A stretch of 61,342 bases of DNA from Halalkalibacter okhensis. GTDB taxonomy: Bacteria; Bacillota; Bacilli; Bacillales; Bacillaceae_D. The notes beneath the pieces were generated by a model, which saw only the letters and a program-made list of their open reading frames with translations, made no database searches and was not told the DNA's origin. The translations under genes were made by a program, and so were the position numbers. This document shows positions 54,660 through 61,342 of the stretch, piece after piece. The stretch is from assembly GCF_000787375.1 (NCBI RefSeq), contig NZ_JRJU01000025.1, positions 1 to 61,342 of the forward strand, given 5' to 3'. How positions within the stretch are numbered: position 1 is the stretch's first letter; each line of letters starts with the position of its first letter.

Positions 54660-57110
54660 TTATACTTGTAGATTTTCAAGTGTTTCAGATGTTTGGACAA
54701 ATAATTCGTCATCCTTAACATCAATGATCGCTTTTTGACCTTTAGAAATCGTTCCTTTTAGCAACTCTTCTGATAGGCGATCCTCCACTTGCTTTTGCAA
54801 CGCACGACGTAACGGACGCGCACCATATTCTGGATCATAGCCAAGGTCTGTAATCTTATCTTTTGCCGCTTCAGTAAGTTCAAAGTCTATGCCTTGCTCC
54901 TGTAAACGAGCTTTCAATTGAGCAGCCATTAACGTTATAATTTCACGAATGTGCTTCTTCTCAAGTGAATGGAAGACAATTAGTTCATCAATACGGTTCA
55001 GGAATTCTGGACGGAAGCTACGCTTTAGCTCTTCCATCACTTTCCCTTTCATATCTTTGTATTCTTGACCTTCGCCTTCTGTCGCAAATCCTAAGAATTT
55101 GCTACGTTTTAATTCACTTGCTCCTACATTCGATGTCATAATAATAGCGGTATTACGGAAATCAACTGTTCTTCCTTTTGAATCTGTTAAACGTCCATCC
55201 TCAAGCACTTGTAGCAAGATATTAAACACTTCAGGGTGTGCTTTTTCAATCTCATCTAACAAGATAACTGAATATGGCTTACGGCGAACTTTTTCCGTTA
55301 ATTGTCCGCCATCATCATGTCCTACATAACCTGGAGGAGAACCAACTAGTCGGCTCGTCGTATGCTTTTCCATGTATTCAGACATATCGATACGAATGAC
55401 AGAGTCTTCATCACCAAATAATGTTTCAGCAACCGCTCTTGCTAGTTCTGTCTTACCAACCCCAGTTGGTCCTAAGAAAATGAAGGAACCAATTGGACGT
55501 TTCGGATCTTTCAGACCTGCTCGAGCACGACGGACAGCTTTAGAGATCGATTTAACCGCTTCTTCCTGACCAATGACACGTTCATGAAGAATCGACTCCA
55601 TCTTAAGTAAACGATCCGTCTCTTCTTCCGCCAACTTGGAAACAGGAATTCCCGTCCAGCTAGCGACAACCTGAGCGATGTCTTCAGCTGTTACTTCTGT
55701 GTCCTCTTGGCCTTGCTTTTTCTTCCACTCATTCTTCATTTCTTCTAACTCTTCACGTAAACGTTGCTCTGAATCACGTAAAGAAGCAGCTTTTTCAAAT
55801 TCTTGGCTTTGAACCGCGGCGTCTTTTTCTTTTCTCGTTTCGTCAAGACGTTGCTCAAGCTCTTTCAAGTTAGGTGGTGCTGTATAGGACTTCAGACGAA
55901 CCTTTGAACCAGCTTCATCAATTAAATCAATGGCTTTGTCTGGAAGGAAACGATCTGAAATGTAGCGATCAGATAATTTAACTGCTGCTTCAATCGCATC
56001 ATCTGTAATGGTTACACGGTGATGTGCCTCGTAACGGTCACGAAGCCCTTTTAAAATTTGCTCTGATTCATCAAGTGTTGGTTCATTGACTTGAATCGGC
56101 TGGAAGCGACGCTCTAGGGCAGCATCTTTTTCAATATATTTACGGTATTCATCAAGGGTCGTTGCTCCAATACATTGAAGCTCGCCACGGGCAAGTGATG
56201 GCTTTAAGATGTTTGAAGCATCAATAGCACCTTCAGCTCCACCTGCACCAATTAAAGTGTGAAGCTCATCAATGAATAAGATGACATTTCCAGCTTGACG
56301 AATTTCATCCATTACTTTTTTCAAACGGTCTTCGAATTCACCACGATATTTTGTACCTGCTACCACCGTACCCATATCAAGAGTCATCACACGCTTGTTA
56401 CGTAGGGTTTCTGGTACTTCATTGGCAATAATCGCTTGTGCCAACCCTTCAGCAATCGCCGTCTTCCCAACACCTGGCTCCCCGATTAAGACTGGGTTAT
56501 TCTTTGTACGACGACTTAATACTTGAATTACTCTTTCAATTTCTTTGCTACGACCAATAACAGGATCAAGCGATTCTTCTCTTGCTACCGCCGTTAAATC
56601 ACGTGCTAAACTGTCAAGTGTTGGTGTGTTGGCATTGGTTGCTCCTGTACTTTGCCCTGAAGAATTTCCAACTTCATTGCTTCCAAGTAGTTGCAACACT
56701 TGTTGGCGTGCTTTATTTAAGCTTACTCCTAAGTTATTTAGAACGCGAGCTGCCACGCCTTCTCCTTCTCTGATCAGACCAAGTAAGATATGCTCGGTTC
56801 CTACATAAGAGTGACCTAGCTTACGCGCTTCATCCATTGATAGTTCGATTACTTTTTTTGCTCTAGGTGTATAATGAATCGTCTTAGAACCTTCTTGCCC
56901 TTTACCGATTAACGATTCTACTTCTTTTTGAATTTTTTCAGAGCCTAGTCCTAAAGCTTGGAGAGCTTTCGCGGCAATGCCTTCCCCTTCTCGAATTAAA
57001 CCAAGTAAGATATGCTCTGTACCAATATTGTTATGACCTAATCTTACCGCTTCTTCTTGTGCTAATGCTAATACCTTCTGTGCGCGTTCTGTAAAACGTC
57101 CAAACATCAT
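54660..57110 (-). CDS. clpC: ClpC, class III AAA+ unfoldase
   Basis: Encodes 816 residues. Two N-terminal Clp repeats (to about 145), AAA-1 with Walker A GEPGVGKT (210-217), a coiled M-domain with UVR-like helices (about 410-465), and AAA-2 with Walker A GPTGVGKT (547-554). ClpC works with ClpP on substrates marked by McsB phosphoarginine. Last gene of the CtsR-controlled heat-shock operon. The first of two adjacent ATGs is used. Confidence 0.99.
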   Translation of the reverse strand: MMFGRFTERAQKVLALAQEEAVRLGHNNIGTEHILLGLIREGEGIAAKALQALGLGSEKIQKEVESLIGKGQEGSKTIHYTPRAKKVIELSMDEARKLGHSYVGTEHILLGLIREGEGVAARVLNNLGVSLNKARQQVLQLLGSNEVGNSSGQSTGATNANTPTLDSLARDLTAVAREESLDPVIGRSKEIERVIQVLSRRTKNNPVLIGEPGVGKTAIAEGLAQAIIANEVPETLRNKRVMTLDMGTVVAGTKYRGEFEDRLKKVMDEIRQAGNVILFIDELHTLIGAGGAEGAIDASNILKPSLARGELQCIGATTLDEYRKYIEKDAALERRFQPIQVNEPTLDESEQILKGLRDRYEAHHRVTITDDAIEAAVKLSDRYISDRFLPDKAIDLIDEAGSKVRLKSYTAPPNLKELEQRLDETRKEKDAAVQSQEFEKAASLRDSEQRLREELEEMKNEWKKKQGQEDTEVTAEDIAQVVASWTGIPVSKLAEEETDRLLKMESILHERVIGQEEAVKSISKAVRRARAGLKDPKRPIGSFIFLGPTGVGKTELARAVAETLFGDEDSVIRIDMSEYMEKHTTSRLVGSPPGYVGHDDGGQLTEKVRRKPYSVILLDEIEKAHPEVFNILLQVLEDGRLTDSKGRTVDFRNTAIIMTSNVGASELKRSKFLGFATEGEGQEYKDMKGKVMEELKRSFRPEFLNRIDELIVFHSLEKKHIREIITLMAAQLKARLQEQGIDFELTEAAKDKITDLGYDPEYGARPLRRALQKQVEDRLSEELLKGTISKGQKAIIDVKDDELFVQTSETLENLQV

Positions 57111-57128
57111 TGACGTCCACCTCCATGA

Positions 57129-58205
57129 TTATTCGTTCGTTTCTTCCTCTAATTTTAATCTTTCTCTAATCAGCGTAGCTCTTCTTTCGTCTCGTTGTTC
57201 AGACGATAACACCTCACCAGCATACTGCTGAAGAAATCCTGGCTGTGTTAAAATCATTAGTTCATTTAAGATGTTCCCTGACAAACCTTTAATCAAACCT
57301 AAATCAATTCCCAACCGAACGTTTGATAAACGTTGCGTCGCTTCTTTTGACTCAATCATTCGACTATGAGCTAATATACCAAATGAACGATGTACTCGGT
57401 CCTCAAGCTGTAACCTTGATTGATCCAAAAGGTTTTCTCGTGCTGCTCGTTCCTGTTGAATAAGCTGCAAGACCACTCCACGTAGGTCTTCAACAATATC
57501 TTCTTCTGATTTCCCTAGTGTGAGCTGGTTAGAAATTTGAAATAAGTTACCTAAAGCTTCGCTACCTTCCCCATAAATTCCTCTAACAACTAATCCTAAT
57601 TGATTAATAGCTGGTAAAATTCGGTTTAATTGTTGAGTCATGGCAAGTGCTGGCAAGTGCATCATGACAGAAGCTCGCAAACCTGTCCCAACATTTGTTG
57701 GACAACTCGTTAAATACCCTCTTTTTTCATCAAAGGCATAAGTTAAACGTTGCTCAATCCAATCATCAATTTGATTGGCTTTTTCTAATCCATTTCCTAG
57801 TTGAAAACCTGGAAGCAAACATTGAATCCGTATATGATCCTCTTCATTGACCATGATACTGACAGCTTCATCGTTATCAAGCAAGACCGCTCCATGCTTT
57901 GAATGATCTGCTAAATTTGGACTAATCAGATGCTTTTCCACGAGTACTCGCTTTTCATTAGCTTTCATATCGTCAATTCGTAAAATTTCAAGTGAGCCAA
58001 TATCAGTGTACTCATCTTGAGTTAATGCCTCGCCGATATGCTTAGAAGTCGCATATGATTCTTCCATTGAAGCAAGTAAAGGAAATTTATATTCTTCAAG
58101 GTTCCTAGCTAATCTTATTCGGCTACTAAGCACAATATCCGAATCTGGGCCATCTTTTTTCATCCATGGGCTTAATGCTTCTGAAATAAATTGTTGGAGT
58201 GACAT
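57129..58205 (-). CDS. mcsB: McsB, protein arginine kinase
   Basis: Encodes 358 residues. Phosphagen-kinase-like fold: SSRIRLARN (27-35), [11 protein letters not shown] (Glu) and [18 protein letters not shown]. The RDERRA motif near the C-terminus matches the allosteric phosphoarginine pocket. Marks proteins such as CtsR for ClpCP. Start chosen: ATG at 58203-58205, after AAAGGAGGG; an upstream in-frame ATG (58229) lies inside mcsA. Confidence 0.97.
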   Translation of the reverse strand: MSLQQFISEALSPWMKKDGPDSDIVLSSRIRLARNLEEYKFPLLASMEESYATSKHIGEALTQDEYTDIGSLEILRIDDMKANEKRVLVEKHLISPNLADHSKHGAVLLDNDEAVSIMVNEEDHIRIQCLLPGFQLGNGLEKANQIDDWIEQRLTYAFDEKRGYLTSCPTNVGTGLRASVMMHLPALAMTQQLNRILPAINQLGLVVRGIYGEGSEALGNLFQISNQLTLGKSEEDIVEDLRGVVLQLIQQERAARENLLDQSRLQLEDRVHRSFGILAHSRMIESKEATQRLSNVRLGIDLGLIKGLSGNILNELMILTQPGFLQQYAGEVLSSEQRDERRATLIRERLKLEEETNE

Positions 58206-58209
58206 CAAA

Positions 58210-58731
58210 TCAGCCCTCCTTTTGCTCATTCTTTTGTTTTTCTAACATCCGAATTTCATCTCTCAGCTTTGCAGCTTGCTCAAACTCTTCTTGATCAATT
58301 AAACCTTTTAGCTCGGTTTTTAATGATTCAATCTGACGTTGTAGCTGAATCCCTCCGCCAATTCTTTCAGGAAGCTTTCCGGCATGGGTATGGTTGCCGC
58401 TATGCACCCTTTTTAAGATAGGTCCCAATTTTGATTCAAAGCTCTTATAGCAATTCGCGCAACCGAACCTTCCTACCTTCGTAAACTGTTCATAGGTCAT
58501 CCCGCACTTTTCACAAGATGGCTTGATTTCCTGGGCCTCTGCTTTCACGGGTTGCTCAAAATGTAATAAACCTGATAATAACTGATGAATAGAAAAACTA
58601 TTTCCCCCAGGGAAGTATTCGCCTTTTTCCTTGGCGCATTGATCACAAATATGGAACTCGGTCTTTTCACCATTTATAATTTTTGCAAAATGCAAACTTG
58701 CTTTCCTTTTATTACATTCCTGACAAAGCAT
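58210..58731 (-). CDS. mcsA: McsA, adaptor/activator of McsB
   Basis: Encodes 173 residues. Two zinc-finger pairs (CQEC...CDQC; CEKC...CANC) then a C-terminal UVR coiled-coil (about 140-170, [23 protein letters not shown]). McsA activates McsB and helps ClpC. Next gene mcsB starts after a 4-bp gap. Confidence 0.97.
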   Translation of the reverse strand: MLCQECNKRKASLHFAKIINGEKTEFHICDQCAKEKGEYFPGGNSFSIHQLLSGLLHFEQPVKAEAQEIKPSCEKCGMTYEQFTKVGRFGCANCYKSFESKLGPILKRVHSGNHTHAGKLPERIGGGIQLQRQIESLKTELKGLIDQEEFEQAAKLRDEIRMLEKQKNEQKEG

Positions 58732-58746
58732 GTATTTTCCTCCTCC

Positions 58747-59217
58747 CTAAGTCAATTCTTTATATTTTAATGTTTGCAGCATCGCGATTAAAATGTTTGC
58801 TCTTACTTCATCTCGGTGATTGATGTTTGCATTATATAACGTTCGATCCATGACACTGATCATTAAATTTGCTTCTCTTTTCGTAATAGCCTGCTCATCA
58901 AATAAACGAATAATGATATTCTCTGCTGTATGTTGATCAATATTTTCACCAACAATTTTTATCATTTGATCAAAAAGATCGAGATGGTCATGGGGACTGA
59001 CTTTCATTATTCGAATATATCCCCCGCCCCCTCTTTTGCTTTCTACTTGATATCCTTTTTCTAACGTAAACCTTGTCTGGATCACATAATTAATTTGTGA
59101 AGGGACACATTGAAATTTCTTAGCAATTTCACTTCGCTTTATTTCCAACGGATCATCTCCACTATTTCTAATAGTAGCTTTTAAGTAATCTTCAATGATG
59201 TCAGATATATTTCTCAA
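58747..59217 (-). CDS. ctsR: CtsR, heat-shock repressor
   Basis: Encodes 156 residues. Winged helix with the glycine-rich wing RGGGGYIRI that senses heat; HTH residues in KRSEIAKKFQCVPSQINYVIQTRF. Start chosen: TTG at 59215-59217 (TTG AGA AAT ATA), 6 nt after GGGAGGG; the ATG at 59235 lies upstream of that site. Autoregulated through the adjacent operator. Confidence 0.97.
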   Translation of the reverse strand: MRNISDIIEDYLKATIRNSGDDPLEIKRSEIAKKFQCVPSQINYVIQTRFTLEKGYQVESKRGGGGYIRIMKVSPHDHLDLFDQMIKIVGENIDQHTAENIIIRLFDEQAITKREANLMISVMDRTLYNANINHRDEVRANILIAMLQTLKYKELT

Positions 59218-59237
59218 GCTTTGCCCTCCCTTCATCT

Positions 59238-59260
59238 TTTGACTTTGACTATCTTTGACT
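59238..59260 (-). promoter_or_regulatory. CtsR operator
   Basis: Three direct repeats of the CtsR heptad on the minus strand: AGTCAAA, AGTCAAA and GTCAAA. The first two are spaced 3 bp apart, as in known CtsR boxes (RGTCAAA-N3-RGTCAAA). The third adjoins directly and is unusual. Lies between the promoter and the ctsR start. Confidence 0.93.
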
Positions 59261-59268
59261 TTATAAAC

Positions 59269-59297
59269 ATTATATGCGCTCCATTTAAAAAGTGCAA
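59269..59297 (-). promoter_or_regulatory. Sigma-A promoter of ctsR-mcsA-mcsB-clpC
   Basis: -35 TTGCAC (59292-59297), 17-bp spacer and perfect -10 TATAAT (59269-59274) on the minus strand. The CtsR operator starts 9 bp downstream and would block it. Confidence 0.9.
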
Positions 59298-59444
59298 TAT
59301 GTATGACTTATTCCTAGTATAACCAGGCTCGTCTAGTTGATAACCTTTTATTATTAGATAAAAAGTCATTAATTTACTCATATTCTAACTATTTATTTTT
59401 AAAATCATTTCTAGTTAACTGATTTGTCTTTGAAAATGAAGAAA

Positions 59445-59484
59445 GACACTGAAAAAGGTCAATTTTTCTCCTTTCTCAGTGTCA
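59445..59484 (-). terminator. Terminator of the release-factor homologue gene
   Basis: Stem gacactga / tcagtgtc extended by aaaagg / ccttt around a 13-nt loop, followed on the minus strand by TTTCTTC. It lies 35 bp after the stop of the 59518-60303 gene. Confidence 0.8.
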
Positions 59485-59517
59485 TTTTTCAACAAAATGA
59501 ATCATTCTTCTACGTAC

Positions 59518-60303
59518 TTATGACACAACAACTTGTCCAACTATCTCTTTTGATGAAAAATTTTTATAATTTTTATCTACCTTTTTTACAGTTGGAAACA
59601 TTAAATGCTTCTCAAACTCCGTCACCAATCCGGTTTCACCCACTAAATAAATGGTAGACCATTTGTTCTTTTCTGCTTCCTTTTGAATTAGACATGCTAA
59701 GTCTTTATATGCGCGCTGTTGATTTGCTTCAAAGCGTTGTTCATATTTATCACGATGATTTGCCCGTCTTGCCATCCGTTCACTTGCTGCTACTCCATCG
59801 TATTGTTTCCAATCTTCCTTGTCTATTTCTAAGTCATATAATCTTTCTTTGTTTACCTCGCCTAGACTAGTCTCAATCATAAAAATATCTTCTTTTTGAA
59901 TATAGATGATTCCTTCGATAGGGTATTCTTTATTTAATCTTTCAAGTTGCTCGGTTCTTGGCTGTTTCTCCCAAAAAAATTCATTTTCTACTGGAATTTG
60001 AAGTTTTCTTAAATAAAAGTCTCCATTTGGTGATGCAATGAGGACAAGGCTTTTAGGTAATTCAGTTTGTAGCGAGTAAATGGCTTCGATTGCTTTGCTC
60101 TTTATTTTTTTATATGCTTTTTTGTTTTCTTCATTTTCTGATGGTATATATTCTTCTATTTTCTTTAGTCCGTTTTTAAGGCGAATTTTCCATTCTCCTC
60201 TTTGTTGATCATTGCTCGTTTGATCGGTTCGTAAATAAATGGTTAAGTACCCTTCATGACAAGACTGGCCTTTAAGTTGTTGGAGTTGTTTTGCTAAAGA
60301 CAT
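59518..60303 (-). CDS. aeRF1-type release-factor homologue (VLRF1/baeRF-like)
   Basis: Encodes 261 residues, soluble. The overall layout, with ILYxxxxR-type strands and a C-terminal ARRANHRDKYEQRFEANQQRAYKDL helix, resembles bacterial archaeo-eukaryotic release-factor (baeRF/VLRF1) proteins seen in Bacillaceae. No GGQ motif is present, so ordinary peptide release is unlikely; ribosome rescue is a guess. AAGGAGGATG precedes the ATG. It has its own terminator and lies upstream of, and separate from, ctsR. Identification is from memory of family patterns. Confidence 0.55.
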   Translation of the reverse strand: MSLAKQLQQLKGQSCHEGYLTIYLRTDQTSNDQQRGEWKIRLKNGLKKIEEYIPSENEENKKAYKKIKSKAIEAIYSLQTELPKSLVLIASPNGDFYLRKLQIPVENEFFWEKQPRTEQLERLNKEYPIEGIIYIQKEDIFMIETSLGEVNKERLYDLEIDKEDWKQYDGVAASERMARRANHRDKYEQRFEANQQRAYKDLACLIQKEAEKNKWSTIYLVGETGLVTEFEKHLMFPTVKKVDKNYKNFSSKEIVGQVVVS

Positions 60304-60324
60304 GCGATCATCCTCCTTGTTTTA

Positions 60325-60341
60325 GTAGAATTTCATTCTAC
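60325..60341. promoter_or_regulatory. Perfect inverted repeat before the release-factor homologue
   Basis: GTAGAAT-ttc-ATTCTAC, a 7-bp perfect palindrome with a 3-bp centre, 22 bp upstream of the start codon. It could be a repressor site or part of a promoter. No regulator is recognised. Confidence 0.4.
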
Positions 60342-60509
60342 CTTTAGGAGTCTTTAACCTAGTTGAGGAGATAATAAACATCTTGAGTAGGGTTTTTGTC
60401 TGGCTAGGACGATTATTACTTCGAAATGACTTTTTGAGTTTTGTTTTTAATAATTGTTTTGTGAGGGATTTTTATAGTCCATTTTATAAGTTTTGGATGC
60501 TTTTATGGA

Positions 60510-60630
60510 TTGCTGTCGAAGTTTAGCCATATTTTGTCTGAAGTTTAGGATTTGCTGTCCAAACTTGGAGATTTGCAAGCGGAAGTCTGCTTTTTACTGT
60601 CGAATGAGGAATTTGTTTTTTACTGTAGGA
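60510..60630. repeat. Degenerate 21-bp tandem repeat, first block
   Basis: Units of 21 bp beginning GTCGAAG, GTCTGAAG, GTCCAAAC and a diverged AGCGGAAG, then GTCGAATG, at about 60515, 60536, 60557, 60578 and 60599. They share a GTC-xx-AA-x-TT core and a T-rich half. No coding sense is supported. Confidence 0.75.
60551..60588. repeat. 38-bp direct repeat, copy 1
   Basis: Starts tttgctgtccaaacttggag and is repeated exactly 260 bp later at 60811-60848 with a single mismatch. Part of the larger duplicated 21-bp repeat field. Confidence 0.92.
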
Positions 60631-60772
60631 AAGAAGCTTCTTCTATGTTGTCTAGCAATGTCCTGGTTTTTTCTTTTTCTACGGGGACGATTTTACGTAC
60701 TCTCTCATAGGTGCTACTTCACATCGGTTTGCGTTTTCATTTTTATAAAACAATGGTATTCTTTATGGCTTG

Positions 60773-60880
60773 TTGTCCAATTTGAACGATATTCTGGCGG
60801 AAGTGAAGAATTTGCTGTCTAAACTTGGAGATTTGCAAGCGGAAGTCTATTGTTTTCTGTCGAAATGATGAAGTAGTTGG
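60773..60880. repeat. Degenerate 21-bp tandem repeat, second block
   Basis: Again 21-bp spaced units (GTCCAATTTG, GGCGGAAGTG, GTCTAAACTT, AGCGGAAGTC, GTCGAAATGA). It carries copy 2 of the 38-bp direct repeat at 60811-60848. It aligns with the first block along about 110 bp. Confidence 0.75.
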
Positions 60881-60889
60881 GCGAATGGC

Positions 60890-61265
60890 TTTTTCTATGC
60901 ACGGCGTACGTGCCTGGGAACGTTTTGGCTCGCTATTTCTCTTCTAACGGGAAAGGGCATGGAGTTTTTTCAAGAAGCTTATTTACGATCTAACCATCGG
61001 CCCATTCGAGGAAGATGTTGTTCCTTCTTACGCTCTTCCGACATGTAGTCTCATCCCAACTCTTCTCTTTTTATACGGAGCGTGCCCGCCTGGCAACGTC
61101 TTGGCTCGTCATTTCTCTTCTACGTGGAAGGCATGATGCTTCTCTTAGAAGTATTCGATGACCTTTACGAAAAAAAGAAGTTCGTCTCACAGGGGGACAT
61201 GGAGCCTTTCAAGAAGCTTACTCACGTAGTAACATCGGCCTATTCGAGGAAGAGGGGCTCCTCCG
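60890..61265. repeat. Pair of diverged long repeats with no gene
   Basis: A segment at about 60900-61020 recurs at about 61080-61255: both contain a cctggSaacgt box, ttggctcg, a ttctcttcta box, ggcatg, then ttcaagaagctta and attcgaggaagatg or gaggaagagg. The second copy has an insertion between the two halves. Plus-strand reading frames here are short and unlike any known protein. Confidence 0.6.
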
Positions 61266-61305
61266 TATCAAAAGCTCTTTAGCGCCTTCCTTACTCTGTT
61301 TATGC

Positions 61306-61338
61306 GCATAAAAAAAACAATCCATTGGATTGTCTTTT
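61306..61338. terminator. Palindromic terminator-like element near the right edge
   Basis: Palindrome ACAATCCATTGGATTGT with an A-run before it and CTTTTAT after it, so it could end transcription from either side. The genes it serves lie outside the window. Confidence 0.6.
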
Positions 61339-61342
61339 ATCT

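Noticed and set aside
54660-57110. ClpC as ClpB or ClpE
   Set aside because: Two Clp N repeats, a short M-domain with UVR-like helices and the mcsA-mcsB-ctsR neighbourhood fit ClpC.
60493-60822. 109-residue plus-strand frame in the repeat field
   Set aside because: Built from 21-bp repeats, Cys/Phe-rich, no ribosome-binding site, no recognisable domain.
61082-61282. 66-residue plus-strand frame
   Set aside because: Lies in a diverged duplication, no ribosome-binding site or homology; the related copy at 60900 does not keep the frame.

Overview
The window is a continuous stretch of a low-GC, endospore-forming Firmicute chromosome, most likely a member of the Bacillaceae. The order matches the Bacillus subtilis ctsR-to-pdaB segment read backwards, so almost all genes lie on the minus strand. 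Sporulation and germination genes (pdaB, kbaA, gerD, cwlD, sigH, disA), McsA/McsB/ClpC/CtsR stress control and rplGB all fit Bacillus. An alkaliphile-type Bacillaceae is a guess from overall flavour only. No rRNA, tRNA, phage, insertion sequence or CRISPR array was found.

Layout from left to right. At 1-5300 is a sporulation corner: a small unknown protein, pdaB (+), kbaA (-), gerD (+), salA, cwlD and ybaK. At 5400-9800 are rpsI-rplM with an L13 leader and its promoter, then truA and the ecfT-ecfA2-ecfA1 vitamin transporter core. At 9900-25200 is the S10-spc-alpha super-operon (rpsJ to rplQ, including secY, adk, map, a KOW-domain protein, infA and rpoA), driven by a promoter at 25209-25237. 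At 25220-25950 is a gene-free stretch holding an exact 52-bp tandem repeat. At 25960-30770 is the str operon (rplGB-rpsL-rpsG-fusA-tuf). At 30780-41570 are rpoC, rpoB, an RsmC-like methyltransferase, rplL, rplJ, rplA and rplK, with an L10 leader and two candidate L1-binding sites. At 41700-45400 are nusG, secE, rpmG, sigH, rae1, rlmB and mrnC. At 45377-49250 are cysS and cysE behind a cysteine T-box, then gltX. At 49340-59220 are ispF, ispD, yacL, disA, radA and the clpC-mcsB-mcsA-ctsR heat-shock operon with its CtsR operator. The right end holds an aeRF1-type release-factor homologue and about 1 kb of degenerate repeats.

The genes join transcription (RpoA, RpoB, RpoC, NusG, SigH), translation (about 30 ribosomal proteins, EF-Tu, EF-G, IF-1, two tRNA synthetases), protein export (SecY, SecE), maturation (Map) and protein quality control (ClpC, McsA, McsB). 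Growth-linked control is visible as strong sigma-A promoters and several RNA leaders (L13, L10, two L1 mimics, T-box, structured S10 and S12 leaders). Many starts are GTG or TTG chosen by ribosome-binding-site spacing: rpoB, rpoC, rpsI, rpsC, rplK, secE, rpmG, sigH, ctsR, ecfA1, truA, cwlD, salA and kbaA.

Most of the window is a highly conserved housekeeping cluster. The parts least explained by known biology are the intergenic RNAs (rplK-rplA, rplGB-rpsL, rpsJ leader), the 52-bp minisatellite, the 21-bp repeat field at the right end and the release-factor homologue beside it.
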